Shown: positions 1 through 8,515 of the stretch, one piece after another | Position numbering within the stretch: the stretch's first letter is position 1 | Layout of the letters: each line of letters starts with the position of its first letter | Assembly (NCBI GenBank): GCA_946405475.1 | Contig: CAMJHI010000010.1 | Coordinates: 1-19,290 of the forward strand | DNA from: an uncultured Clostridia bacterium | Lineage (GTDB): Bacteria; Bacillota; Clostridia; Oscillospirales; Acutalibacteraceae | DNA: 19,290 bases | Reading direction: 5' to 3' | Position numbers and translations under genes: made by a program | Notes under the pieces: model-generated | Database searches by the model: none | Seen by the model: only the letters and a program-made list of their open reading frames with translations | What the model was told of the DNA's origin: nothing

Positions 1-1722
1 TTCTTCGGTGTAATGGTCGAGGTTGGCGGACAATTCGTTGAGGTTGGCCAGCCGATCAACGTAGGTGGCCGGGTCGAGCGAAAGCGAATCGAGATAACCG
101 CTGACCTTCATGCAGTAATCAAACTGTTCGCGCAGGGAGAGCGTCTCCCCTTTCGCCATGCAGTCCTCCATCATCTCAGCAAACGCCGTGAGCTTGGCGG
201 CCGCGCGGCTGAGCGACGGATAATCCGCCGCATTTTTGATGACCTCAAACACGCTGATCCCGAGCTGGTTGGCGATATCCGCCGCGTGCGCCATGCTCGT
301 GTCGCCGATGCCGCGCTTGGGTTCATTGATGATGCGGCGCAGGCGCACGTCGTCCGCCGGGTTGTTCAGCACCGTCAGATAGGCCAGCGCGTCCTTGATC
401 TCCTTGCGGTCGTAAAACTTCAGCCCGCCGAACACGGCATAGGGCACGCCGAACCGAACGAAGGCGTTTTCAACGCTGTTTGACTGGGCGTTGGCGCGGT
501 AAAGCACGGCGTAGTCGTTGAAATGACCGCCCTTGGCCACGCCGTTGAGCACGGTGTCGGCAATAAAGCGCGCCTCGGTCTGTTCATCATAAGACGTGTT
601 CACAATGATCTTTTCGCCGCTGCCGTGATCCGTCCAGAGGTTTTTGCCCTTGCGCTGTTCGTTGTGGGCAATGACGGCGTTGGCGGCGTCGAGGATGTTC
701 TGGGTGGAGCGGTAGTTCTGCTCCAGCCGCACCACGACGGCGTTTTTGAACTGAGACTCAAAGCTGAGGATGTTTTCGATGGTGGCGCCGCGGAATTTAT
801 AAATGCTCTGATCGTCGTCGCCCACGACGCACAGGTTCTGATGCGCCGCCGCCAAAAGGCTGACCAGACGGTACTGCGCGTGGTTGGTGTCCTGATACTC
901 GTCCACCATGATATACCTGAACCGATGCTGATAGTATTCCAGCAGATCGGGGTTGCGTTCGAGCAGATAGACGGTGTTGACGATGATATCGTCAAAATCC
1001 ATTGCGTCGGCCTTTCGCAGGTTATCCTGATAGGCCTGATAAAGCTGCGCGATTTTCTGCTTGACAAAATCCGACCCCGCGCCGCGCTCGTATTCTTCGG
1101 GCGTGATCAGGCTGTCCTTCGCGTTGCTGATCTCATGCAGCGCCAGCTTGTGCGAGATCAGCCGGTCGTCGATGTTCAGCGCGCGCTGACATTCCTTCAT
1201 CGCTTTTTTGGAGTCGTCCGTATCGTAGATCGTAAAATGGCTCGAAAAGCCGAGGCGTTCGCCGTCGCGCCTTAAAATTCTGGCGCAGGCGGCATGGAAC
1301 GTGGCCGCCCAGATATCCTGCGCGTCCGCGCCGAGGAAAGCCTCAAGCCGGTCTTTCAGTTCGCGCGCCGCCTTGTTGGTGAAGGTGATGGCCAGAATCT
1401 CCCACGGGCGGGGGGCGTTGACGCGCATGAGGCGTTCAATGGGCGCCCAGGCGAATTCGTCGCCGTTGAGATAGGCCTTGAGGTGGTCGACGTCTTCTTT
1501 TTCAACGGTTCCGTATACCGTGTCGGACTGATAGGCCGAGCCAAACTTGATGAGGTTGGCGATGCGGTTGACCAGAACGGTCGTTTTGCCGCTGCCCGCG
1601 CCCGCTAAAACCAGCACGGGGCCGTCGGTCTGAAAGATCGCCGTGCGCTGCCGGTCATTCATGCGGCCGAACTGCTGTTCGATCGCTTTTTTTCTTAATT
1701 GAACAAATTCTTCCTGATACAA
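1..1722 (-). CDS. pcrA: ATP-dependent DNA helicase PcrA/UvrD, N-terminal 574 residues (C-terminus outside window)
   Basis: Superfamily 1A 3'-5' DNA helicase acting in repair and in removal of protein roadblocks from DNA. The frame is open to the left edge, so only the first 574 residues are seen. Visible motifs are Walker A GAGSGKTT (about residues 41-48), motif Ia ITFTNKAAREL (about 112-122), Walker B VDEYQD (273-278), GDDDQSIYKFRGA (301-313) and QNYRST (335-340). Between motif I and motif Ia lies an acidic insertion of about 40 residues absent from the short linker of Bacillus PcrA. I chose the TTG start at 1722: it gives MYQEEFVQLRKKAIEQQF, the N-terminal extension I recall in clostridial homologues, with GGCGG upstream. 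Alternatives are GTG at 1731, which would leave a leader of under about 10 nt, and ATG at 1662, which has no ribosome-binding site. Its own promoter lies at 1746-1774. The PcrA call rests on overall motif pattern; UvrD naming is equivalent. Confidence 0.95.
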   Translation of the reverse strand, partial: MYQEEFVQLRKKAIEQQFGRMNDRQRTAIFQTDGPVLVLAGAGSGKTTVLVNRIANLIKFGSAYQSDTVYGTVEKEDVDHLKAYLNGDEFAWAPIERLMRVNAPRPWEILAITFTNKAARELKDRLEAFLGADAQDIWAATFHAACARILRRDGERLGFSSHFTIYDTDDSKKAMKECQRALNIDDRLISHKLALHEISNAKDSLITPEEYERGAGSDFVKQKIAQLYQAYQDNLRKADAMDFDDIIVNTVYLLERNPDLLEYYQHRFRYIMVDEYQDTNHAQYRLVSLLAAAHQNLCVVGDDDQSIYKFRGATIENILSFESQFKNAVVVRLEQNYRSTQNILDAANAVIAHNEQRKGKNLWTDHGSGEKIIVNTSYDEQTEARFIADTVLNGVAKGGHFNDYAVLYRANAQSNSVENAFVRFGVPYAVFGGLKFYDRKEIKDALAYLTVLNNPADDVRLRRIINEPKRGIGDTSMAHAADIANQLGISVFEVIKNAADYPSLSRAAAKLTAFAEMMEDCMAKGETLSLREQFDYCMKVSGYLDSLSLDPATYVDRLANLNELSANLDHYTEE

Positions 1723-1745
1723 AAAATACACCGCCAATCACGGTT

Positions 1746-1774
1746 ATTGTACTATATGCCCGCCAAAAAGGCAA
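1746..1774 (-). promoter_or_regulatory. Sigma-A-type promoter for pcrA
   Basis: On the minus strand, TTGCCT (1774-1769) and TACAAT (1751-1746) are separated by exactly 17 nt. The expected transcription start near 1739 leaves a leader of about 17 nt before the TTG start codon. It lies just downstream of the terminator of the DUF4298 gene, so pcrA appears to be an independent transcription unit. Confidence 0.8.
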
Positions 1775-1785
1775 GAAAAAACGAA

Positions 1786-1809
1786 TAAAAACGGCCGGGG
1801 CGACCCGGC
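1786..1809 (-). terminator. Intrinsic terminator after the DUF4298 gene
   Basis: On the minus strand a 6-bp GC stem (GCCGGG / CCCGGC) with the tetraloop TCGC begins 5 nt after the stop codon and is followed by CGTTTTTATT. A T-run also follows the stem on the plus strand, so it could stop transcription both ways. Confidence 0.75.
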
Positions 1810-1814
1810 TTTTT

Positions 1815-2096
1815 TCACCGTTCGGCGAAGTCGTAAACGGCCCGGATGCCGTCGAGCAGATCGTTGACCCCGTCTTCCGACAACACGCCGCGTTTGAGCG
1901 TCGGGGGCAGCAGCCCCGCTTCATCGGCGGCAAAATCCGCTTTCCAGGCTTCGCCGGTGTAATAGGCGTCGAGCGCCCCGACGAGCGGACGCAGCGTTTG
2001 CAGCGCTTCCACCGCCTCGTCGACCCGCCGCAGGGCGGCCGAAAGCTCGTCAAAGATCGTTTCGTAATGCGTGACGCGTTCCGTTTGGTCTTTCAT
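1815..2096 (-). CDS. DUF4298 family small protein
   Basis: A 93-residue soluble, acidic, predicted all-helical protein. It matches my recollection of the DUF4298 family: an N-terminal heptad-like helix region (about residues 5-40), then a conserved block with YYTGEAWKADFAADEAG (about 45-61) and LPPTLKRGVLSEDG (about 63-76), and a C-terminal helix ending near AVYDF. The function of the family is not known to me. The ATG start at 2096 is preceded by GGAAGGG. It lies directly behind the pfkA terminator with no room for an obvious promoter, so it is probably expressed by readthrough from pfkA. No signal peptide or membrane segment is seen. Family assignment is from sequence memory; the reading frame itself is well supported by the start site, the ribosome-binding site and the terminator 5 nt after the stop. 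Confidence 0.85.
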   Translation of the reverse strand: MKDQTERVTHYETIFDELSAALRRVDEAVEALQTLRPLVGALDAYYTGEAWKADFAADEAGLLPPTLKRGVLSEDGVNDLLDGIRAVYDFAER

Positions 2097-2117
2097 TTGA
2101 TCGACCCTTCCTTTTTC

Positions 2118-2150
2118 AAAAAGAAAGACAGACTGAAAGCTCAGTCTGTC
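2118..2150 (-). terminator. Intrinsic terminator after pfkA
   Basis: A perfect 10-bp stem (GACAGACTGA / TCAGTCTGTC) with loop GCTT, read on the minus strand and followed by TTTCTTTTT. It begins 16 nt after the pfkA stop and lies between pfkA and the DUF4298 gene, so it should reduce but may not abolish expression of the downstream gene. Confidence 0.9.
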
Positions 2151-2166
2151 CGGCTTTAAGTCGTGA

Positions 2167-3144
2167 TTAAAGAGAGATCTCCATGGCGCAGTTGTAAAGA
2201 TCCATGTCGATGGTCTTGGTCATTTCCAGCGCCTCGGTGATGTCGTAATCGAGGATCTCTTCGCCGCGGGAAACGACCACGCGGTTTTTGGAGCCCTCAA
2301 AAAGCAGATGCACGGCCTTGTTGCCCATCTGGCTGGCCTTGACGCGGTCGCGCACGGAGGGCGAACCGCCGCGCTGCATGTGACCGAGCACGGTGGCGCG
2401 GGTCTCGACGCCGGTTTCTTCCTGAATGCGCTTGGCAAGCTGATCAACGGTGATGCCGTCGCGGAAGCGGATGCCCTCGGCCATCATGACGATGAAGTGG
2501 TGCTTGCCGTTTTCCTGCGTGCGGCGGATCTTGCTGATGACGTCGTTTTCGATGTCATAGGAGATCTCCGGGATCAGAATAGCGGTCGCGCCCACGGCGA
2601 TGCCCGCGTTGAGCGTGAGGTAACCGGCGCGCGCGCCCATGACCTCGACCACCGAGCAGCGGCTGTGGCTTTCGATGGTGTCGCGCAGGCGGTCGACGAG
2701 TTCCTGAATGGTGTTCAGGCAGGTGTCGAAGCCGATGGTGTAATCGGTGCAGACGATGTCGTTGTCGATCGTGCCGGGCATGGCGATGGTGGGCAGCCCT
2801 TCGTTGGACAGGTCGCGGGCGCCGCGGAACGAACCGTCGCCGCCGATGACGACCAGCCCGTCGATGCCGTGCGCCTTGGCGTTCTGAACCGCCTTGCGCA
2901 CGTTTTCGATCTCACGGAATTCGGGGCAGCGCGCGGAATAGATCTTGGTGCCGCCGCGGTGGATGATATCGCAGACGTTGCGCATGGTCATTTCCTGATA
3001 ATCGTTTTCAAGCAGACCCTTGTAGCCGTAACGAACACCGACGACGTCCATCTTCAAAAAGAGCGCTGTGCGCACCACGGCGCGAACGGCCGCGTTCATG
3101 CCGGGAGCGTCGCCGCCGCTGGTCAAAACACCGATTTTTTTCAT
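2167..3144 (-). CDS. pfkA: ATP-dependent 6-phosphofructokinase
   Basis: Phosphorylates fructose-6-phosphate to fructose-1,6-bisphosphate, the committed step of glycolysis, in the cytosol. The 325 residues fit the usual bacterial length of about 320. Visible motifs are the nucleotide-binding SGGDAPGMNA (residues 9-18), substrate-binding R72 region, GGDGS (101-105), catalytic PGTIDNDI (123-130, base D128), MGARAGY (169-175) and GHMQRGGSP near residue 252. GGDGS rather than GGDD indicates the ATP-using rather than the pyrophosphate-using type, based on known family differences. The ATG at 3144 is preceded by GGGGAGAAG. It follows dnaE on the same strand, an arrangement common in Firmicutes, but has its own near-consensus promoter in the gap (3192-3220) and a strong terminator. 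This suggests high expression independent of dnaE. Confidence 0.97.
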   Translation of the reverse strand: MKKIGVLTSGGDAPGMNAAVRAVVRTALFLKMDVVGVRYGYKGLLENDYQEMTMRNVCDIIHRGGTKIYSARCPEFREIENVRKAVQNAKAHGIDGLVVIGGDGSFRGARDLSNEGLPTIAMPGTIDNDIVCTDYTIGFDTCLNTIQELVDRLRDTIESHSRCSVVEVMGARAGYLTLNAGIAVGATAILIPEISYDIENDVISKIRRTQENGKHHFIVMMAEGIRFRDGITVDQLAKRIQEETGVETRATVLGHMQRGGSPSVRDRVKASQMGNKAVHLLFEGSKNRVVVSRGEEILDYDITEALEMTKTIDMDLYNCAMEISL

Positions 3145-3191
3145 AATTACTTCTCCCCAATCCGGTAAAACTTGTATATCCAGTAAAAATT

Positions 3192-3220
3192 ACTATACGA
3201 CGATTGTCGAAATCTGTCAA
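3192..3220 (-). promoter_or_regulatory. Near-consensus sigma-A promoter for pfkA
   Basis: On the minus strand, TTGACA (3220-3215) and TATAGT (3197-3192) with a 17-nt spacer, starting 15 nt after the dnaE stop. The -35 is a perfect consensus match. It predicts a leader of about 40 nt before the pfkA ATG. Confidence 0.88.
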
Positions 3221-3235
3221 GCGTTTTCCTTTATT

Positions 3236-6200
3236 TTACTGCACGACAACATTTTCTGCGCCGAGCACTCGCCGCAATTCGCCCAGCAGCGGCTCATTGA
3301 GGTCGACGCCCGCGCCGCGCGCTTTGTAGGTTTGCGTATCGCGGTAATAGAAGCGCACGGGGGTGCGGCCGTCGAAAATGGCCAGCAGGTTTTCCGCCTT
3401 TATCTGTGCCGCGCAGCCTTCGCTTTCCACCCGCAGGAAAAGCCCGCGCGCCGGTTTTTTCTGATGCGGCGCCGGGGCTTCGTCCGCCTCGTTCGGGCAC
3501 GGCGCGATCTGCTCGCACACAAGGGTCGGGTCACGATCCTCCCGCAGGCTCAGCCGGCCGGTGATATACACAATGCCCGACGGCTGCAGCAGCGCGCGGT
3601 TTTCCGCCACGGTGCGCGGGAACAACAGCACCTCGGCGCTGCCCGTCATATCCTCCACCGTCAGGAACGCCATTTCTTCGTTCTTTTTGGTCATTTTCTT
3701 TTTGATGCCGGTGATGATGCCCAGCACCCGGACCGTGTCGTTGTCGGATAAGGACGACGAGTCGGTCAGATCGAACAGCTTTGTGCAGCCGAGCTTCTGC
3801 GCCAGAGAGGCATACTGCGCCATGGGGTGACCGCTGACGTAAAAGCCGACCACCTCTTTTTCGCGCAGGAGCCGTTCCTCCTGCGGCAGCTCGTCCACGT
3901 CCGGCGGGGTCGGTTCCCGCTGCTCCTCCTCGCCCAAAAGGCTGAAAAAGTTCATCTGCCCGCCCAGACTGCTGCTGCGCTCGGCGTCGAGCGCTTCGAT
4001 GACGCCCGGCAGCATGGCCAGCATCTGGCGGCGGTTGAGCGAAAAGCCGTCAAGCGCGCCGGCATAGATCAGGCTCTCAACGGCGCGGCGGTTGAAGCCG
4101 CTGCCGTAAATGCGCTTGCAGAACGAATAAAACGAGGTGTAAGCGCCGTTTTCCTCGCGCTCGTCCACGATGGTTTTGATCAGCGTGCGGCCGAGGTTTT
4201 TGATGGCCAGCAGACCGAACAGGATCTTTCCGTTTTTAGCGGTAAACCCGGCAAAGGAAGTGTTGACGTCGGGTTTTTCCACCCGGATGCCCAGCCGCTC
4301 GCATTCGCCGATATAACCGCAGACCTTGGCGGTCTGATCGAGCACACTTGTCAGCAGCGCCGCCATGAATTCACACGGATAATGGCATTTGAGGTAGGCC
4401 GTGCGATAGGCCACGAGCGAATAGGCCGCGGCGTGGGATTTGTTGAAGGCGTAGGACGCGAACGACGACATATCGTCAAAAATGCTGTTGGCCGCGGCGG
4501 GGTCGATCCCCCGCTCCTGCGCGCCTTCAATGAAGGTCTTTCGCTCCTGCTCCATGACGCTGTGTTTCTTTTTGGACATGGCGCGGCGCACAACGTCCGC
4601 CCGGCCGTAAGAGTAACCCGCCAGCTCGCGGAACACCTGCATGACCTGCTCCTGATAGATCAGGCACCCGTGGGTGACGGACAGGATATCGCGCAGCTTT
4701 TCGGTTTTGTAGGTGGTTTTTTCGGGGTGTCGGCGGTTTTCTATGTAGGTGTCGATGGAATCCATCGGCCCCGGCCGGTACAGGGAAATGACGGCGATCA
4801 GATCCTCGAGCACCTGCGGCTTCAATCGCATGAGCACGCTGCGCATGCCCGCGGATTCAAACTGGAAAATGCCGTAGGTCTGCCCGGCGGCAAACTGCCG
4901 GTAGGTCGCCTCATCGTCGAGCGGGATCGTTTCGATATCGAAAGCGGGGTCGGTCTCGCGCACCGCCTTTTGCGCGTCGTCGATGACGGTGAGGGTCTTG
5001 AGCCCCAGAAAGTCCATTTTGAGCAGGCCCAGTTCTTCCAGCGCCGTCATGGTGTACTGCGCCACGACAAAATCGTCGCTCAGCGCCAGCGGCACGTATT
5101 CCTTGACCGGGTCGCGCGTGATCACCACGCCCGCCGCGTGCTTGGAGGCGTGACGCGGCATGCCCTCGATCTTCATGGCGTTGTCGATCAGCTCGTGCAC
5201 CGTCGCGTCGGCGTTGTAGCGCGCCACAAGATCGGGCGAACGGTGCAGCGCCTTTTCAAGCGTGATGTTCAGTTCAAACGGGATCAGCTTGGCCACCGCG
5301 TCCACCGTGGCGTAGGGCAGACCCATCACGCGCCCCACGTCGCGCACGGCGGCCTTGGCCGCGAGCGTGCCGAAGGTGACGATCTGCGACACGTGATCCG
5401 CGCCGTATTTGGCGATGACGTAATCGATGACCTCATGCCGGCGTTCATAGCAGAAATCAATGTCGAAATCGGGCATGCTCACCCGCTCGGGGTTGAGGAA
5501 ACGCTCGAACAGCAGGTCGTATTTCATGGGGTCGATGCCCGTGATACCGATGCAGTAGGCGGCGATGCTGCCCGCGCCGGAGCCTCGGCCGGGGCCGACG
5601 GGGATGCCGCTGCGCTTGGCGTAATCGACAAAATCATGCACGATCAGATAATAATCGGTGTAGCCCATGCGGCGGATGACGTCAAGCTCGTATTCGAGCC
5701 GCTCCCGGTAGGCCGCCGGAGCGTCCTCGCCGTAGCGGTTAGTTAAACCGGCCCGGCACAGACCGGCAAAATATTCAAAATGATCCTGCCCGTCGGGCAC
5801 GTCGAAATTGGGCAGCTTGGTGTTGCCGAATTCGATCTCGACCCGGCAGCGCTCGGCGATCTTCTGCGTGTTGTCGACGGCCTCGGGCACGTCGGCAAAC
5901 AGCGCGCGCATTTCTTCTTCGCTTTTGAGGTAGTATTCTTCGCCCTCGAACGCCAGCCCCGTTTCCTCGCCCAGCACGTGGTTGGTCTGGATGCACAGCA
6001 GGATCTCCTGGATTTTGGCGTCTTCTTTGTGGATGTAATGCGTGTCGTTCGTGACGACGAGTTCGATGCCCGTATCCCTCGACAGGCGCTTGAGCAGCGG
6101 GAGGATGCGCAATTCATCCCCCACGCCGTGGTTTTGCAGCTCGATAAAAAAATTGCCCTTGCCGAAAATGTCCTGATACTGCAGGGCAAGGCGTTTGGCG

Positions 6201-6658
6201 GCGTCGTAATCGCCCGCCGTGAGCGCGCGCGGGATCTCGCCCGCCAGACAGGCGGACAGCGCGATGATGCCCTCATGGTGTGCCGCCAGCAGCTCTTTAT
6301 CGACGCGGGGCTTGGAATAAAACCCCTGCGTCCACGCGTCGGACACGATCTTGATAAGGTTGCGGTAGCCCTGCTCGTTTTCGGCCAGCAGCACCAGATG
6401 ATAGCGCTCATTATCGACGCCGTGCACCTTGTCGAACCGCGACCGCGCCGCGACGTAGACCTCGCACCCGATGATGGGCTGAAGGCCCTGCGCCTTGGCT
6501 TCTTTATAAAATTCGATGATTCCGAACATGGCGCCGTGGTCGGTCACGGCCAGACTCGACTGCCCCAGCGCCTTGGCGGCAGCCACCAGCGGCTTGATGC
6601 GGCACGCGCCGTCAAGCAGGCTGTATTCACTGTGCAGATGCAGATGGGTGAAGCCCAT
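3236..6658 (-). CDS. dnaE: DNA polymerase III subunit alpha, DnaE type
   Basis: Replicative DNA polymerase of the C family, 1140 residues. Domains in order: PHP domain with intact-looking metal ligands (HLHLHSEYS at residues 5-13, TDHG at 39-42), palm with GPGRGSGAGS (355-364) and catalytic aspartates D399 and D401 in PDFDIDF plus D549 in LLKMDFLG, then fingers, helix-hairpin-helix region and an OB fold (about 975-1060). I chose ATG at 6658 because GGAGGT lies 6 nt upstream and the protein then begins MGFTHLHLHSEYS as the family does. A longer frame starting at 6691 would place the ribosome-binding site inside the coding region and overlap whiA. In Firmicutes, DnaE usually acts beside PolC, extending primers; whether PolC exists here cannot be seen. 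It follows whiA by 29 nt and is probably part of the hprK-led operon. Confidence 0.97.
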   Translation of the reverse strand: MGFTHLHLHSEYSLLDGACRIKPLVAAAKALGQSSLAVTDHGAMFGIIEFYKEAKAQGLQPIIGCEVYVAARSRFDKVHGVDNERYHLVLLAENEQGYRNLIKIVSDAWTQGFYSKPRVDKELLAAHHEGIIALSACLAGEIPRALTAGDYDAAKRLALQYQDIFGKGNFFIELQNHGVGDELRILPLLKRLSRDTGIELVVTNDTHYIHKEDAKIQEILLCIQTNHVLGEETGLAFEGEEYYLKSEEEMRALFADVPEAVDNTQKIAERCRVEIEFGNTKLPNFDVPDGQDHFEYFAGLCRAGLTNRYGEDAPAAYRERLEYELDVIRRMGYTDYYLIVHDFVDYAKRSGIPVGPGRGSGAGSIAAYCIGITGIDPMKYDLLFERFLNPERVSMPDFDIDFCYERRHEVIDYVIAKYGADHVSQIVTFGTLAAKAAVRDVGRVMGLPYATVDAVAKLIPFELNITLEKALHRSPDLVARYNADATVHELIDNAMKIEGMPRHASKHAAGVVITRDPVKEYVPLALSDDFVVAQYTMTALEELGLLKMDFLGLKTLTVIDDAQKAVRETDPAFDIETIPLDDEATYRQFAAGQTYGIFQFESAGMRSVLMRLKPQVLEDLIAVISLYRPGPMDSIDTYIENRRHPEKTTYKTEKLRDILSVTHGCLIYQEQVMQVFRELAGYSYGRADVVRRAMSKKKHSVMEQERKTFIEGAQERGIDPAAANSIFDDMSSFASYAFNKSHAAAYSLVAYRTAYLKCHYPCEFMAALLTSVLDQTAKVCGYIGECERLGIRVEKPDVNTSFAGFTAKNGKILFGLLAIKNLGRTLIKTIVDEREENGAYTSFYSFCKRIYGSGFNRRAVESLIYAGALDGFSLNRRQMLAMLPGVIEALDAERSSSLGGQMNFFSLLGEEEQREPTPPDVDELPQEERLLREKEVVGFYVSGHPMAQYASLAQKLGCTKLFDLTDSSSLSDNDTVRVLGIITGIKKKMTKKNEEMAFLTVEDMTGSAEVLLFPRTVAENRALLQPSGIVYITGRLSLREDRDPTLVCEQIAPCPNEADEAPAPHQKKPARGLFLRVESEGCAAQIKAENLLAIFDGRTPVRFYYRDTQTYKARGAGVDLNEPLLGELRRVLGAENVVVQ

Positions 6659-6687
6659 GCGCCGACCTCCGTTCCTGTTGGTTTTGA

Positions 6688-7584
6688 TCAATCGTTGTTG
6701 GCAAATTCCATGATTTTATTCAGCCGGTGGCATACGCCGGAGCGGCTCAGGCTGACCGAAAGCATATTGCCCAATTCGCGCAGGCTGCTTTCGGGGTATT
6801 GCTCGCGCAGGGCGGCCAGCTCCCGCAGTTCCTCCGGCAGCGCGTCAAAGCGGTTTTCGCGCCGGAGCTTGCGGATGGCTTCCACCTGCGCCATGGCCGC
6901 CGCCACGGCACGGTCGATGTTGGCGGTTTCAAAGTTGACGTGGCGGTTCGCCCGGTTGCGGATATCCTTTTCGATCTTGACCTGCATGATATCCAGCGCG
7001 CTCTTCTGCGCACCGAGGGTCATGAGCACGTCTTCAATGGCTTCGCTGCTGCGCAGATAAACGACGTATTTCGCGCGCCGCCCGGTCATTTTGGGCAGCA
7101 CGTCGAGATCGCGCAGCAGGTTGAGCAGATCGTCGCCCAGATGCAGATAGGGCGTGACGAATTCAAGCTGATAGCTTTTTTCGGGCGCGGTCATCGCCGC
7201 GCAGGCCAGAAACACGCCGCGCAGAAAGCTGACGGGGCAGCAATCCTCCGCCAGATTGGCGCGGTTGATGCGCTGCGACACGGCGTTTTCCGCAATGCCG
7301 TAATGCGCCAGCACTTTTTTTCGATCGGCCGCATCGGACACGCTGACGGCAAACTTGCCCGCCTCCGATTCATGCACGGGCGGCGTCTGACCGACGATCT
7401 CCCCGACGGCTTCGGCGTAGAGCCGGGCGGTGCCCTCGTGCTCAGTCAGGATCGACATCGACCCCGGCTGGAACGACCGGCCGAACAGCAGCAGCCCGTA
7501 GGCCGCGGCATGGCGGCAGCACGGCTTTTGCTCCGCGGCGGACACGGCGCAGAGCTCATCCTTGACAGTGGTGGTAAACGACAT
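6688..7584 (-). CDS. whiA: DNA-binding protein WhiA
   Basis: WhiA family regulator, 298 residues, with a degenerate LAGLIDADG homing-endonuclease fold in the N-terminal two thirds and a C-terminal helix-turn-helix. Visible signatures are MSFTTTVKDEL at the start, the PCCRHAAAYGLLLF block (about residues 21-34) and a C-terminal REQYPESSLRELG...SRSGVCHRL region (about 255-287) typical of the family. In actinomycetes WhiA controls sporulation genes; in Bacillus it affects division and nucleoid organisation. The precise role here is inference. The ATG at 7584 is preceded by CGGAGAAAGAAC. It follows the murB stop by only 12 nt, so the two are co-transcribed. The usual partners rapZ and yvcK (glmR), which precede whiA in most Firmicutes, are absent. 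Confidence 0.95.
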   Translation of the reverse strand: MSFTTTVKDELCAVSAAEQKPCCRHAAAYGLLLFGRSFQPGSMSILTEHEGTARLYAEAVGEIVGQTPPVHESEAGKFAVSVSDAADRKKVLAHYGIAENAVSQRINRANLAEDCCPVSFLRGVFLACAAMTAPEKSYQLEFVTPYLHLGDDLLNLLRDLDVLPKMTGRRAKYVVYLRSSEAIEDVLMTLGAQKSALDIMQVKIEKDIRNRANRHVNFETANIDRAVAAAMAQVEAIRKLRRENRFDALPEELRELAALREQYPESSLRELGNMLSVSLSRSGVCHRLNKIMEFANND

Positions 7585-7596
7585 GTTCTTTCTCCG

Positions 7597-8499
7597 TTAT
7601 TCTCGTCCGATAAACTGAACCTCACGTTCCAGACGAACGCCGGTTTGCTCCAGCACCGTCTGCCGGACGGAATCTTCCAATTGTAAAATATCGGCCGCGG
7701 TCGCGCCGCCGCGGTTGACGATGAACCCGGCGTGCTTTTCGCTGACCTCGGCGCCGCCCACGCGAAAGCCCTTGAGCCCGCACTGCTCGATGAGCGCACC
7801 GGCAAAATGGCCGGTGGGGCGCTTGAAATAGCTGCCCGCGCTCGGCAGATCGAGCGGCTGTTTATCGACCCGGCGCTGCAGCAGTTCGCGCATTTTCCGG
7901 TGGATCGCCTCTTTGTCGCCCGGTTGGAGCCGCACCGCCAGCGCGGTGATGAGATAACCGGTTTCGGCATAAACGCTGTGGCGGTAGGAAAGCTGAAGCT
8001 CGTCGCCCGAAAACGTGCCGATCCGCCCCTGCTTATCGAGGTGACGGCACCAGAGCAGCACGTCCTTCATTTCGCCGCCGTACGCGCCGCCGTTCATGAA
8101 CGCCGCGCCGCCCGCGCTGCCGGGGATGCCGTAGGCAAATTCAAGCCCCGTGAGCGAATGCTCCAGCGCGAACAGGCACAGATCGGACAGCTTGGTTCCG
8201 GCGGTACAGACGAGCGTGGTTTCATCCGGCATTTCGATGTGGGAATAATTCGGGCCGACGCGCAGCACCACGCCGCCGAGCCCTTCGTCGGACACGAGCA
8301 GATTCGAGCCGTTGCCCATGATGAACGGCTCGATCCCCTGCTCCACGCAAAGGCGGTAGGCGGCGACAAGCTGCTCCTCGGTTTCGGGCAGCACCAGCAC
8401 GTCGGCGCAGCCGCCCACGCGGAAGGTCGTATAATCCTTCATCGGCGCCTTCTCTTTGACCGCGCAGCCGGTTATTTTCAATGCTTCAGCAATATTCAT
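7597..8499 (-). CDS. murB: UDP-N-acetylenolpyruvoylglucosamine reductase
   Basis: FAD enzyme that reduces UDP-GlcNAc-enolpyruvate to UDP-MurNAc with NADPH, the second committed step of peptidoglycan precursor synthesis. The 300 residues fit the shorter type II enzyme. Visible motifs are the FAD-binding GNGSNLLVSDEG (62-73), LEFAYGIPGSAGGA (119-132), MNGGAYGGE (135-143), YRHSVY (172-177) and AGSYFKRP (221-228), in which S223 corresponds to the serine proton donor. A C-terminal glutamate (probably E293) precedes the end. The ATG at 8499 is preceded by AGAGGAAAAG. It sits between glcK and whiA on the same strand; a strong hairpin about 30 nt upstream of its start could attenuate transcription from glcK. 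Confidence 0.97.
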   Translation of the reverse strand: MNIAEALKITGCAVKEKAPMKDYTTFRVGGCADVLVLPETEEQLVAAYRLCVEQGIEPFIMGNGSNLLVSDEGLGGVVLRVGPNYSHIEMPDETTLVCTAGTKLSDLCLFALEHSLTGLEFAYGIPGSAGGAAFMNGGAYGGEMKDVLLWCRHLDKQGRIGTFSGDELQLSYRHSVYAETGYLITALAVRLQPGDKEAIHRKMRELLQRRVDKQPLDLPSAGSYFKRPTGHFAGALIEQCGLKGFRVGGAEVSEKHAGFIVNRGGATAADILQLEDSVRQTVLEQTGVRLEREVQFIGRE

Positions 8500-8515
8500 G
8501 CACTTTTCCTCTTCT

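Noticed and set aside
523..1275. 250-codon plus-strand open frame opposite pcrA
   Set aside because: The minus strand encodes clear helicase motifs over the same bases.
1655..2053. 132-codon minus-strand frame spanning the DUF4298 gene and the pcrA promoter
   Set aside because: Arginine/serine-rich out-of-frame translation running through a terminator and promoter; the 93-residue frame is the real gene.
3827..5746. 639-codon plus-strand open frame opposite dnaE
   Set aside because: It is antisense to an unmistakable dnaE, has no recognisable motif or ribosome-binding site, and follows from the GC-rich codon use of the real gene.
6659..6691. Upstream in-frame start for dnaE
   Set aside because: The strong GGAGGT lies inside this extension, and the family N-terminus begins at the ATG at 6658.
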